A DNA stretch of 64,000 nucleotides from Balanoglossus misakiensis (lineage: Eukaryota > Hemichordata): NCBI GenBank assembly GCA_040954595.2, contig CM082591.2, positions 8,184,001 to 8,248,000 of the forward strand. Direction: 5' to 3'. Numbering within the stretch: position 1 is the stretch's first letter; each line of letters opens with the position of its first letter. Both the position numbers and the translations under genes were made by a program. The notes under the pieces were generated by a model. That model did not search any database, was not told where the DNA came from, and saw nothing but the letters and a program-made list of their open reading frames with translations. Positions 26,640 through 36,051 of this stretch are shown piece by piece.

Positions 26640-28845
26640 GCCATCATCACTACCACCAACACCATCATCATGTACCACCTCCACAATCATCAAAGTAATG
26701 TTAAGTAATGATTTATCTTCATCTTTAATACAAGCAGCAACACAGATCCCAGCAACAGGCATGCCAGAAGATCACACAAATGAAATCATCATGACAGAAA
26801 AGGCAAAACCACAAACAACACAAAATCCAAACGAACTTCCACAGAGCAACAGAACGGCAGGCACATTCCCACCGTAAGTAATCTTGCTTTGACATCGGTT
26901 ATGTGTAAAGGGAAAGGGTCGTCGCACCGTGTGGGTGTCCCCCTTGATGAGAATATGTCATCCAATACAAGCACAAACCTCACTGCAGTCACCACGACCT
27001 ACTAGGATCTTCAGTTGCTGTCATGCCCAGTCTTCTTTCATTCTAAGAATTATCTAATTTCAGGGGTTTGTGGATGAATTGTAATGTTTATTAACAAACA
27101 AATGCGGCGCAACGACCCATTCACTGTAACATCTGGTTGCTTCTCCCCACCCAGGAGTACACATAATGGGTACCTACCTGTAGTAGGGCAGAGATTGTTA
27201 TGTTTGACTACACATGAGTTGTTGTCTGTACCTCTGGAGTTGAATGGAATTAATTCTGGTCTTATTATATTTTGCTGTATTCTCTAGTTGTACAATTGAA
27301 GAAGAGATAGCTGGTCTCTGCAATCAAAATCTGCAAGCGGGACACAGAGGAAAGAGTCAGATGCCATTATATTTTTATGTCATTCTGGGAGTCATGATGG
27401 CCATATCAGTGATGATATTTATACTAGCAATTCTTCTATGGACGAGGTAATTATTACGTTTTATCCTTTATGATAAAAATGCATGAATTATACAATACCA
27501 TGGATGCAGATTATCAGATGTCGGAAGTGGCCAAGTTCTGCATGGCCTTTGTGTCTGGGATTATTATAAGCCTCCCACTTTTGTTAACCCTTTCACCACA
27601 ATGGTTCAGTCCAAACCCATTGTTGTCTATGGTATGGTTGGACCTCTACATAGAGAACTGGGGGGTGAAAGGGTTAAATCTAGCCCGAGATATCTTATAC
27701 ACAAAACATTTTCAATGAGGTTGAATAGGGTCTGAAAACACTTTGCTATCACTTGAGAATTGAGACATACAATGGGCATATGTAAAGAAAGTCATCAAAA
27801 ATTTGTCATACAAAACCATTTTAACCCTTTCACCACCATGGTTCAGTCCAAACCCATTGATTTCTATGGTAGAGTTGGACCTCTAAAGAGGGAACTGGGG
27901 CTGAAACAGTTTAAGAAGCAAAGGACAGCAAAAGAGAGAGTCACAATATAAAGTAAAAAGTGGATGTTACACGTCTCTCACAAATTCAAATCAATTCACT
28001 AATATTTATGTTATATCAAACAGGAGGAAGAGGAGAAGACTGATTATCACCAATGGTAACATCTTTGCCAATCCAACATATACAAGCGGAGAAAACAGAA
28101 TTGTTATTAACAAAAGAGACAGGGACACTGCCAGAACATGGCGATATTATGCAAAAGAGGTAATCTTAATCTTTATTTCTTTACTCACAAATTGAAGGAT
28201 GGGGACATAAGATTGTTTTAAAAATCACTGTAAAGAATAAATGAAACAACAAAACGGAATGGCTTCATTCTAACAATTCTTATAAAACAACATAATTATG
28301 AATGAAAAGACATAAAAAGGTAGGGTGTTTAGTTTCTTGTGAAAAAATCCAGTGTTTGGACAGGTCAAATATGTAATGACAGGGAATTCCTTAAGCGAGG
28401 TACACAAAATGAACAGGCCCTATCACCATAATAAGCTGTATCTCCAATTCTGACTTTGTTAAATATTTTTTTTTAGGAAGGGGTCATTGTGTACCGGTAA
28501 TAGTTTAAAACTTTGACATAATGGACTAATGTAACTTTTTTGTTGTAGGATCGTCTATCAAGTGCAAATCTGTTAGAGAAGCTAAATAATGAAGAAGCAG
28601 CCAAAAATCTGACCAAATCTGATGTTGGTGAAGCTGTCGGTGTTCTTGGGGCCGTTGGGGGCGCTCTACCTCAGCCCGGTGCAGCCTGTTGTGTGCATGC
28701 AGAACCACCATTGAAAAAAGACAATGTGGAGACGTTGTACGTGGCCAAACCGCTGAACGAGGATCCGGATTCGGACGAGGAAGAGATCGAGGAATACGAA
28801 CCGGATGAAAAGCCTTGCTCTGTCGCCTTGGAAACGGAAATCTGA
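5263..28845 (+). CDS. LRP4: LRP4, low-density lipoprotein receptor-related protein 4 (5' end missing)
   Basis: Thirty-three exons with GT/AG borders join in phase to give about 1873 residues, close to vertebrate LRP4 (about 1905). Order: eight LDLa repeats (residues 1-328), two EGF modules (328-416), then four YWTD propellers (416-677, 719-982, 1026-1288, 1330-1592), each followed by an EGF module, a Ser/Thr-rich stalk, a transmembrane helix (about 1702-1725), and a tail of about 145 residues with NPTY and C-terminal ETEI. Eight LDLa plus four propellers is the LRP4 arrangement, and the first LDLa carries the same ECTCIP-type insert as vertebrate LRP4. The family is a type I membrane receptor for agrin (with MuSK) and for Wnt inhibitors. 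That function is known for vertebrates and inferred here. Only the initiator/signal-peptide exon is missing. No frameshift or internal stop was found. Confidence 0.95.
6540..6725 (-). mobile_element. Possible Penelope-like element terminus
   Basis: On the minus strand a GATCC stem-loop GGATC is followed by GAAACG and a T-rich tail. This arrangement recalls the GAAAC end of hammerhead-ribozyme motifs found at the ends of Penelope-like elements. The CTGATGA core is not intact. No reverse transcriptase frame is present. Confidence 0.3.
6761..6950. repeat. Foldback of 190 bp
   Basis: Inverted arms include ACACCTATAGCCTGGCC / GGCCAGGCAATAGGTGTT and CAGAATCATATGCTATTTG with its complement, with a short GC-rich loop CGGCCCGCGGCC. 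Confidence 0.85.
7223..7564. mobile_element. Palindromic MITE family A, copy 1
   Basis: Ends are AGGGACAAAG and CTTTGTTCCT with TTCA/TTAA flanks. The two halves, each about 150 bases, are near-inverted copies meeting at a loop around an AATGAATAA motif, so the whole element can fold back. No coding capacity. It lies in the LRP4 intron before exon 3. Confidence 0.85.
8051..8357. mobile_element. TTAACCCTAA foldback (family I)
   Basis: About 310 bases bounded by TTAACCCTAAATGCTACTGG and CAGCGTTAGGGTTAA. Copy in the opposite orientation at 45331-45647; parts at 479-612 and 3018-3170. Confidence 0.75.
10433..10617. repeat. Repeat with TGTATACCTAT and AATAATGCAAAAAG words
   Basis: Non-palindromic repeat ending AAAATAATGCAAAAAGTGGCAG. 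Copies: 21363-21527, 45883-45980 (part), and 54692-54925 on the other strand. Confidence 0.7.
10710..11192 (+). CDS. LRP4: LRP4 exons 8-9: EGF modules 1 and 2
   Basis: Exon 10710-10847 encodes an EGF module with six cysteines ([12 protein letters not shown], then CTCHDGF). Exon 11067-11192 begins [11 protein letters not shown], the DxNEC signature of a calcium-binding EGF module. Both are phase 1 on each side. Such a pair normally caps the first YWTD propeller. The intron after exon 9 carries a foldback element (11205-11444) and a further repeat (11570-12090). Confidence 0.93.
11205..11444. mobile_element. Foldback element with CTGTGTGTTCCCGGCG ends (family J), copy in LRP4
   Basis: A 240-base near-palindrome with CTGTGTGTTCCCGGCGTTA at one end and GCTGGGAACACACAGACCTG at the other, and CGGTGTGGATCCGGACCAC near the centre. 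It starts just after the donor of LRP4 exon 9. Confidence 0.8.
11570..12090. repeat. GGTCTGGCCGGCAAA repeat, inverted copy at 32.4 kb
   Basis: Contains GTCGCGTTGTGTCC, GGCTCGGCCCCATAGACAAT and two near-direct units of CAGGTCTGGCCGGCAAA. An inverted copy lies at 32420-32710, and more distant relatives at 36676-36895 and 36930-37125. Confidence 0.7.
12144..14807 (+). CDS. LRP4: LRP4 exons 10-13: YWTD propeller 1
   Basis: Exons are 12144-12374, 13124-13280, 13792-14009 and 14631-14807. Blade motifs seen: [53 protein letters not shown] and [10 protein letters not shown], giving a six-bladed class B propeller (residues 416-677). In vertebrates the first LRP4 propeller is the agrin-binding one; whether that holds here cannot be read from the sequence. 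Junction phases are 1, 1, 2, 1, 1. Confidence 0.93.
12716..12842. repeat. Foldback with GAATCTCACACTCCCAAGGACC arms
   Basis: Inverted arms of about 50 bases between 12716 and 12842, in the intron before LRP4 exon 11. A second small inverted repeat with GTGTGGGATC follows at 13018-13072. Confidence 0.75.
14251..14597. mobile_element. Palindromic MITE family A, copy 2
   Basis: Same element as at 7223; the left terminus is worn, the right end is CTTTGTCCC plus TTTAA. It ends 33 bases before LRP4 exon 13. Confidence 0.85.
14868..15128. repeat. Foldback repeat pair in LRP4 introns
   Basis: Contains CAGATGACGGGCAAC and GCCCGTCATCTGGAAATG in inverted positions. A clear second copy is at 24469-24733, also in an LRP4 intron. 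Both copies match over about 260 bases. Confidence 0.75.
15526..15651 (+). CDS. LRP4: LRP4 exon 14: EGF module 3
   Basis: One phase 1-1 exon encoding [14 protein letters not shown] and CACPTGF, a six-cysteine EGF module (residues 677-719) that packs under propeller 1 in this family. The donor is a consensus GTAAG at 15652. Confidence 0.93.
16612..19114 (+). CDS. LRP4: LRP4 exons 15-18: YWTD propeller 2
   Basis: Exons are 16612-16820, 17274-17461, 17906-18107 and 18925-19114 (residues 719-982). Motifs: [52 protein letters not shown] and [10 protein letters not shown]. Junction phases are 1, 0, 2, 0, 1. A foldback repeat starts eight bases after the first donor (16821) and fills most of that intron. 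Confidence 0.93.
17587..17804. mobile_element. Palindromic MITE family A, copy 3 (left part lost)
   Basis: The central hairpin and the complete right half are kept (GACTTTGTCCC, TTTAA). The left arm before 17587 is missing. Confidence 0.8.
18383..18559. repeat. Foldback with TTTGCATGTCAAGG arms
   Basis: Arms of about 45 bases: TTTGCATGTCAAGGGACT...GGCAACTCAGGTCACTG at the left, with its complement at the right. Intron before LRP4 exon 18. Confidence 0.75.
19629..19825. mobile_element. GGTATACGGTCACC element (family E, three copies)
   Basis: About 195 bases with inverted ends AAAGGTATACGGTCAC and GTGACTGTATACCTTT and an inner GAGCGCCACCATATG block. Other copies: 38465-38655 and 50631-50820. 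Confidence 0.8.
19882..20013 (+). CDS. LRP4: LRP4 exon 19: EGF module 4
   Basis: A phase 1-1 exon with [12 protein letters not shown] and CHCPTGV (residues 982-1026). The donor is GTTTGT, weaker than most donors in this gene, but the next exon joins in frame. Confidence 0.92.
20379..22801 (+). CDS. LRP4: LRP4 exons 20-23: YWTD propeller 3
   Basis: Exons are 20379-20516, 20925-21183, 21644-21806 and 22576-22801 (residues 1026-1288). Motifs: [53 protein letters not shown] and [10 protein letters not shown]. Exon 20 has two adjacent GT donors (20517 and 20521); only the first keeps the frame. Vertebrate propeller 3 is linked to binding of Wnt inhibitors such as sclerostin; this is family knowledge only. 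Confidence 0.92.
21914..22107. mobile_element. TTTTCGCG palindromic element (family F)
   Basis: The ends TACTGTAAAA and TTTAACAGTA bound a palindrome full of TTTTCGCG and CGCGAAAAT words. Other copies: 19267-19478, 25974-26142 and 56883-57100, with fragments near 23855-23980 and 55718-55800. Confidence 0.75.
23085..23210 (+). CDS. LRP4: LRP4 exon 24: EGF module 5
   Basis: A phase 1-1 exon with [12 protein letters not shown] and CACPTGL (residues 1288-1330). A repeat shared with sites near 31.3 kb and 51.4 kb lies just upstream (22845-23030). Confidence 0.93.
23647..25845 (+). CDS. LRP4: LRP4 exons 25-28: YWTD propeller 4
   Basis: Exons are 23647-23824, 24228-24446, 25015-25258 and 25701-25845 (residues 1330-1592). 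Motifs are more divergent: [53 protein letters not shown] and [10 protein letters not shown]. Junction phases are 1, 2, 2, 0, 1. The reading frame is intact across all four exons. Confidence 0.92.
26167..26286 (+). CDS. LRP4: LRP4 exon 29: EGF module 6
   Basis: A phase 1-1 exon with [21 protein letters not shown] and a final PCYT (residues 1592-1632). This closes the fourth propeller and is the last cysteine-rich module before the stalk. Confidence 0.92.
26575..26649. repeat. (ATC)n microsatellite
   Basis: About 20 ATC units with a few changes, in the intron ending at the LRP4 stalk exon. Confidence 0.95.
26738..27446 (+). CDS. LRP4: LRP4 exons 30-31: stalk and transmembrane segment
   Basis: Exon 26738-26873 encodes a Thr/Pro/Asn-rich juxtamembrane stalk with one N-glycosylation sequon (NRT). 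Its acceptor is a tandem AAGCAG, so 26735 is an in-frame alternative start adding one codon. Exon 27288-27446 continues with [11 protein letters not shown] and then a hydrophobic run of about 23 residues (starts [12 protein letters not shown], codes from 27364), followed across the next junction by a basic stop-transfer cluster RRKRRR. The orientation is that of a type I membrane protein. Confidence 0.88.
28024..28845 (+). CDS. LRP4: LRP4 exons 32-33: cytoplasmic tail and stop
   Basis: Exons 28024-28159 and 28549-28845 encode about 145 residues. NPTY (28070-28081) fits the NPxY endocytosis/PTB-binding motif and lies close to the membrane. The C-terminal half is acidic ([17 protein letters not shown]) and ends ETEI before TGA at 28843-28845, matching a class I PDZ ligand (S/T-x-hydrophobic). 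Vertebrate LRP4 also ends in a PDZ-binding motif. Binding partners here are inferred. Confidence 0.9.
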
Positions 28846-29438
28846 GCGAACCAGATGTGCTTATCTGTGAGTAGGTGATCCGAGTGGAGAAGAGGAAATT
28901 GAGCACGCTTGTTTTTTGATATGAATTCACAGACTGTGATACGGACATCTAAAGGATGAATTCTATCGATGCCTGAACTTCAAAATGGTGCCTCTGTGAC
29001 TCGATGACCCCTGCTGGATGTTTTGTCACACGAACAAAAAAGTGATCTTTTTTTTCACTGTTTTGCAATATTCAAAAGTGTATATTTATCAAATTTAGAG
29101 ATGGTGTATTTTGTACAGCATAAATACTCAGTTTTCACTTTCTTACGATTTGTGTCATTTTGATTTTTATTGAAAATATTATGATCATGTGACTCATATG
29201 GGGAAAAAATTATGATACAAATAATATAAAATAAGAATATTTGCACCTTTTAGAGGAAAAAAAGTTATTCTAAGTTGAATATTCACATAATTTAACCAGA
29301 GCCTTGCAAATATACCTGAAAGTTGTTTATGATCTGTGATTTGAGTATCTATATTTACAAAGTTTAATAGAAGCCTTAAGTTTAGTATTTTGGGATTGTA
29401 TCAGGTATAGTTGATTGTCTGCTTGATGGTGTCTTTTA

Positions 29439-29794
29439 TTAAAGGGACACAGTCTCTCTCTCGCTGCACTTTTTCCATGATTTATGTTTGATAAAAGACT
29501 CTGTTTATGTTATTCTACATGTGGATATGTAGTGAATGAATGTTCAACCACACACAACTTCCATCCTGTTTGTATGAGATGAGAGTAAAAACTCGCCCAA
29601 AATGAATAAATGGTAGTGACTGATTATTCATTTTGGTGAGTTTTTTCACTCTAGTGTCTACAAGCGGGATGGAAGGTGTGTGTGTTCGAACGTTGATTCA
29701 ATATATAACCACATGTACATTAACATAAATGGTATCTTGTATCAAACGTAATTAATGGAAATAGGGCAGCGAGAGAGAGAGACTTTGTCCCTTT
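29439..29794. mobile_element. Palindromic MITE family A, copy 4
   Basis: Left flank is TTAA with AAGGGACACAG; the right end CTTTGTCCCTTT is followed by CACT, so the TTAA is lost there. It lies in the probable LRP4 3' UTR. Confidence 0.85.
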
Positions 29795-29977
29795 CACTCT
29801 CATGTCTGCCTTTCACATGTGGTAGCATCACTCTAAACTTCTGTATTAGTAGTGTGTGAATTATTTATCTTTTTTTCCATGATGCATTTGTGTCATTTTT
29901 TATTGCTTAACTCTAAGTAACAAGCACATTTTATTTCTGTCACAAGCTGTCAGAGGTTCTGTTTTTACTTTGCATAC

Positions 29978-30306
29978 TTCAATATGCATTCAGAATTTCC
30001 TTTGCGTAAAATGTAACAAATTGCGTGGCAATTGATAGCCTGTAATTGAACACCACCGTACATTGTTGCAAACTTTTATCTGTTATGTTGCCTGAGTGAA
30101 AATTGCAACATTTCTGCACATGTATAAATGTTGTGTGCATGTCCACGTTATTTTTAGCATGTAACTTGTAAGCCTTGCTCAATACAATTTGCATATCACT
30201 AGTGGCAAAAAGTCAATGCGTAATGATGTACGCCCCATCATTATCTTTGCATAATTTTGGTCAGAAATGTGTGAAATATGCAGGATTTTTGCGTTAAGGG
30301 AATCAC
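29978..30306 (+). repeat. 330-bp dispersed direct repeat, copy 1
   Basis: Begins around TATGCATTCAGAATTTCC and ends GCGTTAAGGGAATCAC. A copy in the same orientation lies at 41228-41556 with scattered substitutions. No terminal inverted repeats or coding frame seen; class unknown. Confidence 0.8.
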
Positions 30307-30559
30307 AGGCTGTAGTTCTCTGTAAACTTGGTTGGAATGATCACAAACCTCCATTCTTGGTTCTCTCCTGAGTACAGATTGACATGTTTATATGGTGGTA
30401 GTCTGGTATTTTCTAATGAGATATTTATTAATTAATCCAACTGCTGATGGATAACTGATAAAGTTATCTATCTAACTGATGATTGTAAAGTTCCTCCTAA
30501 TTTTGGCCATAACCATTCTACAGTTAGACCTTTGTGAAGACCAAATCCAACATGTCAAT

Positions 30560-30733
30560 ACACCCTTTTCATAAGTCTAGCGCCCTCATGCAGCAATCAT
30601 GAATATGAACTCGATACAAGGCCAATGGTGAACATCCCTGTTGATGCGATTGGTCAACTTTTCCCTATTGGCTCCGCTTTGAGTTGAAATTCATGATGGC
30701 TGCACGAGGGCGCTAGACCTATGAAAGGGTGTA
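30560..30733. repeat. Foldback with GTCTAGCGCCCTCATGCAGC arms
   Basis: Arms of about 50 bases ending in ACACCCTTTTCATA and TATGAAAGGGTGT. A half copy lies at 53665-53714 in the astacin gene. Confidence 0.75.
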
Positions 30734-31274
30734 TACTGGCTTAGCTGCAAAGTCATTCCAAAAGTCATTTCCATTGCATTCTGTATACGTTGTAACATTT
30801 TTATTATAGATAAAAAGTTACCTGTGCTTTCTTGATAATTTTCATGTGTAAAACCATCACTTAGCAACTCAATGCAACCAGCAATAACTTATAATTCATA
30901 TTGGTAATTCTAATAATCATAAATTTCTGGCTATTATAATTGTACATCTACATAGTCATCTTGAAACTATATGCAGTTATGCTACTGTACTATCGCCAAT
31001 CTTTTTTCTTAAAATTGTCAGCAGAAATCAATTTTCTCTCATTTAGTATCTGTTTGACCAATTTGTAGAGATATTCCATTGAAAAATCAAGGAAAAATAC
31101 CAGTATGGTATGAAGGAATTCGTGTTTAGAGAATTTTTAGCTTTTTTTAAATTTTCGACACCAATGTTGTCGTATGGATAGTCATTGCATTGCTCTGTGT
31201 TGCTAGGGCGAGGTGATCACACAAATTTCGTGTAGTAACACTCTTACTTGAAATCTTGTCCAAATTAGTAACTG

Positions 31275-31500
31275 TAGCTGACCTGAAGGCTGACAATAGT
31301 CTTATGCGCATGTGCCAAACCAGAGACTCTGGTTACAAAATTTGTATACAGTCAATAAGGATTGTGGCGACCATTGTCTTTATTGGAAATCGGGAAAAGA
31401 GAGCAAATTGGGGGAAAAGAAGGGACAAAACTAAAGTCTACTTGTACAGTGCGAACAAAGTATGTAAGGAAGTGAAGGCAGTCAGTCAACTATTTCAATG
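31275..31500. repeat. TCTTATGCGCATGTGCC repeat family
   Basis: Shared words TCTTATGCGCATGTGCCA and CAGAGACTCTGGTTACAAAA. Copies: 15755-15960, 22845-23030 (inverted) and 51409-51545. Confidence 0.7.
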
Positions 31501-33539
31501 TGTCCAACACAAAATCTGCAGAACATTTGGATTGTTTGGTTACATGAAATTATGCACACATGCATAATACGATTTAATCGGCCCTTGATATGTTATATCA
31601 AGCAGGAATTTGTTTCACAACATTCATGATCATCATCAACAACAACAACAACAGCAAATTAGTCAATCACATGTTTCCATTTAGCCAATAACAAGACAAG
31701 TGACAACCACCAGATGACTCCATTTTCTGTATGCAAGCACATTCCATTGGTGTCTTCCTGACACCAGAGACCATTGTAGTACGATTGTCGACTTTACATT
31801 TCCGGATTGAATTATGTTGACTGCAAGGATCTGCACCTCTTCAGCAATTACAGAAAAACAAGGGCTTGTTTCCCTCACTGCAGCTGTGTTATTGTGAAAC
31901 GAAAAAAGTATAAAATACAGTATCTGGAAATTATTATTTATGAGAGTCTTTTTAAAAGAGTTTTGTACCAAAATGAAGGTTATGAATTCTTTGTTCAAAT
32001 TCGTTGGCAGCATTTATTAAGCAGTGAAAGGGCTTGTGAACAAGAGTGTGACATAATCATTGTGTAGTTACTAGTCCTCTTCACAAAGTTACTCAAAAAA
32101 ATATATTTATGTAAAAAGTGCCAGTATTATTTTGTAACATTAGATTTGTATACACTAACAAAGTAATACAAAGGATATGTACACAATTAGTGTGATATTT
32201 TAGCAAGAGAAGTATCATCACTTGTTGAATCTGTAGAACATATGAATTATATGTTGCTGTTGTCATCCAAATTTAGTATTAGACACAGGTACATATCAAA
32301 GTCCATTGTCTGTAATATGATCAGAAAATGAATATGAAATAAACATGAATACAATGTTAAAGAACATTATGTGTGTGGAGTAACCATGGGAACATGAATG
32401 ATTTCCAATATCATATGGGGGTCACACACACACCATTAAGACGGTTCTGAAGCATCTCAGATCAGAAACCGTCTTTAAAAAAAACGTGTGGACGGTGTAT
32501 AGTGGTTCTGAAACGTCTCAGATTTAAGACGGCTTTGCCAGTCAGACCTGAGCCAGTGTAAGGATTAACACCTCACCGCAACCCATTGTCTATGGGGCCG
32601 AGCCTCAGCGCCTATACATAAACTTGTGTGTGTGGACACAACGCGACTCAAAGAATTAATGCTCTGTGTTTACCATAGGCAAATAGTGTCTCAAAGTTTA
32701 CCCTGTGTGAACCTGGTATCATTCAATTTGCATTTTATTTGTTTGTGCTACTTCTCCTCCCCTCTGCGTTTTAGATCATGCTAACATTCTATACGATACT
32801 CAAGTGAGAAAGCATTTCCTCATTTAAAATTTTTTTAAATAAACATCATAAAAAGATGGCATTTGTTTGTTGTCCCAAGCCCATCTTTTTATTAAAGCCC
32901 CATGAGCTGCAACTCCATAAAAACTTGTCAGCTTTAAATAATCGCGGATATGCTTTTGACTCTGTCAATTATTAAAATATTGCTTGATAGTACGGTCGAA
33001 AATTCCCACATTTAAAAAAGTGAAATATTGCAATGAAAATGAAAATGTAATGTCTCACTGGAGTACATTTACTTTCATGTGATCTTGTGGATCAGATTAT
33101 GCTTTGTTTATGAGTTGAGAATACAACTTTGTCATATTTTGCATTTTCTCATGGGGGCAGCCATGCATATTCAACACAAGAAAATAATGCAACATCTGTG
33201 ATCTTTTATGCTAAACAACTTCTCAATCACAACCAATCACAAGCTTCACAAAATGCACCTGGTGAATGACACATTTCAATTGGATAGTTGTCAGCCAGTT
33301 CATTTTGCCAGATGGTCAGTGAGGGGCCACTTAATCATTCGAAACTCAGTCTTTGATGGACAAACATCATGTCCGAGAGCAGTGACAACAACGACCCTGT
33401 ATAACCCTGAGCAATTTGCAACAACCAAGTGAAAGTGAAGGTCATGACTGTGATGATATGGACTGGATTTTGCCACGGTTTTGGTAGCCTCATTTAAGAT
33501 ATGGAAAGTGACTTGAAGAAAATCAAGGGTGGCCTTTCT

Positions 33540-35120
33540 CCGGCAAGTTTGTGTCATCGGTTCTCAAAATCAGGCTGACCCCCCCCCCCCCTTCACCCAG
33601 CACCAAAAAATGATGACCCCCCCCTTTGACAGACACAAAAATATGATGACCCCCCCCCCCCCCCGCCGAAAACATTCGCCGTCCTGATCCTATGTACACT
33701 GTATGCAATAAAAGGAACGAGGCTCCTCATACCTCAATTATAAATTTCTTTAAGTAATTGAAGTATAATAATAGTATATCGTTGCAATAAAGAAATCTAT
33801 GAACAAATTAAAATGACAAGTCAATACAATAGTTGCTAGAATTGGTAAAACAAGAAAAGTGGTGGGGGTGGGCGTGGGAGGGGGTGTCCGAGAATATTTT
33901 GTAAAATACGGTGCTCAAAGTTGCATTTTAATGAACTCAAAAGCAAATTAAGTCAATGTTAGGGAGGACAAATTTACATTTTGCCACTCCACTCAAAGTA
34001 AGGCTGCATTCACAAACACCTCTGGAGGGGGGGGGCGGGAGAATTCAATTTTTTTTACCGCTAATTTTCACATGCCCCCCTTCCGAACTGCCAATATTTT
34101 CAAATCCCCCCCTTCCGAACTGCCAAAATTTTGAAATGCCCCCCTCCCATTTTCTTTCACAGAGCAAAACACATCACCTATCTATCTTGTAAAAAGAAAA
34201 ACAGCGCTCCCATGAAAAGAATTTGAAACTGATGTTTCCCCTTATCAGTGGGTATTAAAACTGAACATTGTTTTTATTTTTTTAAGTGTTTGTATTCTGT
34301 GTTGGGAGACATTGTAAACCGAGAATTGAAGGGGGTGGGAGTGGGAGGGGGTGTCCCCCTCCCACGTAAGAAAATTTTCTAAAATACAGAGCTCAAAGCT
34401 GCATTTTAATGAACCCGGCAAAAGCAAATTAACTCAACTACCGGTATGTTGGGGAGGACAAATTTAACCGTCGCCGCTCAAAGTTATCATGGGGTGGGGG
34501 CAAGTCCCCTGACCTGGGACACTAGATAAACCAGTCAATGATTGAAAGGTGTTGATGAATGGAGGGGCTGGGTCCGAAATTTGTCCCCCTCCCACATTAG
34601 AAAATTTTGTAAAATAAAAACTGCATTTTTGTGGACTCAAAATAAATATTTAGTCGTTAAAGTTTTCAAGTCCCCCCCTTTTCAGTCCCTAAATTATCTC
34701 AAATCCCCCCCCCCTTACATACCCTCAATTTTTTCAAATCCCCCCCCTCAATTCTCCTGCCCCCCCCCCCCTCCAGAGGTGTTTGTGAATGCAGCCTAAG
34801 CATTGGTGGGATGGGATGGCAAGAAGTCTTCTCTGGTACACTAGACAAACCAGGGAATAAATGCAATGTGGCGAAGAATGGAGGGGGTGGGTGTGGGTGG
34901 GGGTGTCCCCTTCCCACATAAGTAAATTTTGTAAAATAAAGTGCGCGAAACTGCAATTTTGTGGACTCAAAAGCAAAAGTTCGGTGGCAAAAGTATGTGA
35001 CCACCCACCCCCCCCCCCCCGTAAACGTTTAAAAAACCCAGATGACCCCCCCTCCCTTTTGGACTTCAAAATTTAAGTGACCCCCCCCCCCTGGATTTTG
35101 CCAACCCCCCCCCCCCAGGC
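33540..35120. repeat. Poly-C/poly-G rich repeat block
   Basis: Several C runs of 8-18 bases are spread through related units that share CTCCCACATAAGAAAATTTT and GGGAGGACAAATTT words. The block is an inverted relative of 1-530. It also includes CACAAACACCTCTGGAGGGG at both 34010 and, inverted, 34775. Confidence 0.8.
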
Positions 35121-35871
35121 CGTCAAACTGAATGGTCCCTAAGTAATATTTTCTGTCATTTTCTCTCGAAACGTACATTTAAAGTTAGTATATTGATTAG
35201 GAATTTTAAATTGTGCATAATTAGCAAGGGACTTCAAGGAAGTTCTGGTTGGTCAAAAAAGGGAACTCACAGACGAAACAGTGTGCGAGGCAGAAATGAA
35301 ACCCCATGCAGTGAACAAAAGGTCGAGCCCAGGGCAGAGATTACAGAGAAAGATGGCCGAACCAAGTATGTTCACCTGCAAGTAATTCTTCCTGGAGGAG
35401 GCAAAATTTCTTTCAAAATGAACAATGATTATTTTGTTATCGTGCGTGTTGTGAGTGAATGTTATTATTCCTGGTGCAGTACAACTTCTGGATACTCTGT
35501 ACACAGTTGCAGTGCAATATTCAGATCAGGCTTTACTGGTAGAGCTGTGACCCCATTTCTCTGACCTGTAACACTGTTTGGGTTCATCTGAATCTGTAAC
35601 AACCTATGTGAATGGTCAAGACACAGGAACATATGCATGTACAACACCTAACATTAGCCAATTTTTAGGGAGAATTCAACTCCAATAATAGATTAATTGT
35701 AAATGACCACATTTGGACTTTTTTTCAAGCAGTTACTTTTTAATTTTTTTTCAAACACCACATATAAACATCACATTACTTTTTATGCTGCAGGGTCTGT
35801 CCAACAAAAGTCTAGCTGGCATTTAGACAGGTCTCACACGAGACACCTCGCCAGTAATGATTTATCCATAT

Positions 35872-36051
35872 ACAGTAAAACCTGTCTAAATTGAACACTA
35901 AAAGGACTGAAGAAAATGTTCAGTTTGCAGAGGTGTCTGGTTTATAGAGGTTCTTTCAACATGTGGTTCTATGTCCAAAGGACTGGAAAATGTTTTCGGT
36001 ATAGACAGGTTTCCAGATTAGGCAGGGTTTGGTTTAGACATGTTTTACTGT
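35872..36051. mobile_element. CAGTAAAACCTGTC TIR element (family C, four copies)
   Basis: Termini CAGTAAAACCTGTC and its complement bound about 180 bases with a shared GTTCAGTTTGCAGAGGTGTC core. Other copies: 41889-42058, 49672-49853 and 61641-61822. Its terminus resembles that of family B, so the two may use the same transposase. Confidence 0.8.

Larger units (their letters stand above)
28846..32360 (+). other. Probable LRP4 3' UTR region with poly(A) signal
   Basis: AT-rich sequence with no coding exon follows the LRP4 stop. An AATAAA hexamer sits at 32338-32343 and is the most convincing poly(A) signal seen; variant hexamers occur earlier (around 29225). The span includes a palindromic MITE (29439-29794), one copy of a 330-bp direct repeat (29978-30306), a foldback (30560-30733) and another repeat (31275-31500). 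Whether the transcript really extends this far needs RNA data. Confidence 0.4.

Noticed and set aside
28526-28948. Minus-strand frame of 140 codons
   Set aside because: Shadow of the last LRP4 exon.
35193-35564. Stop-free 123-codon stretch on the plus strand
   Set aside because: No recognisable domain, lies among repeats, and similar lengths arise by chance in other frames of this window.
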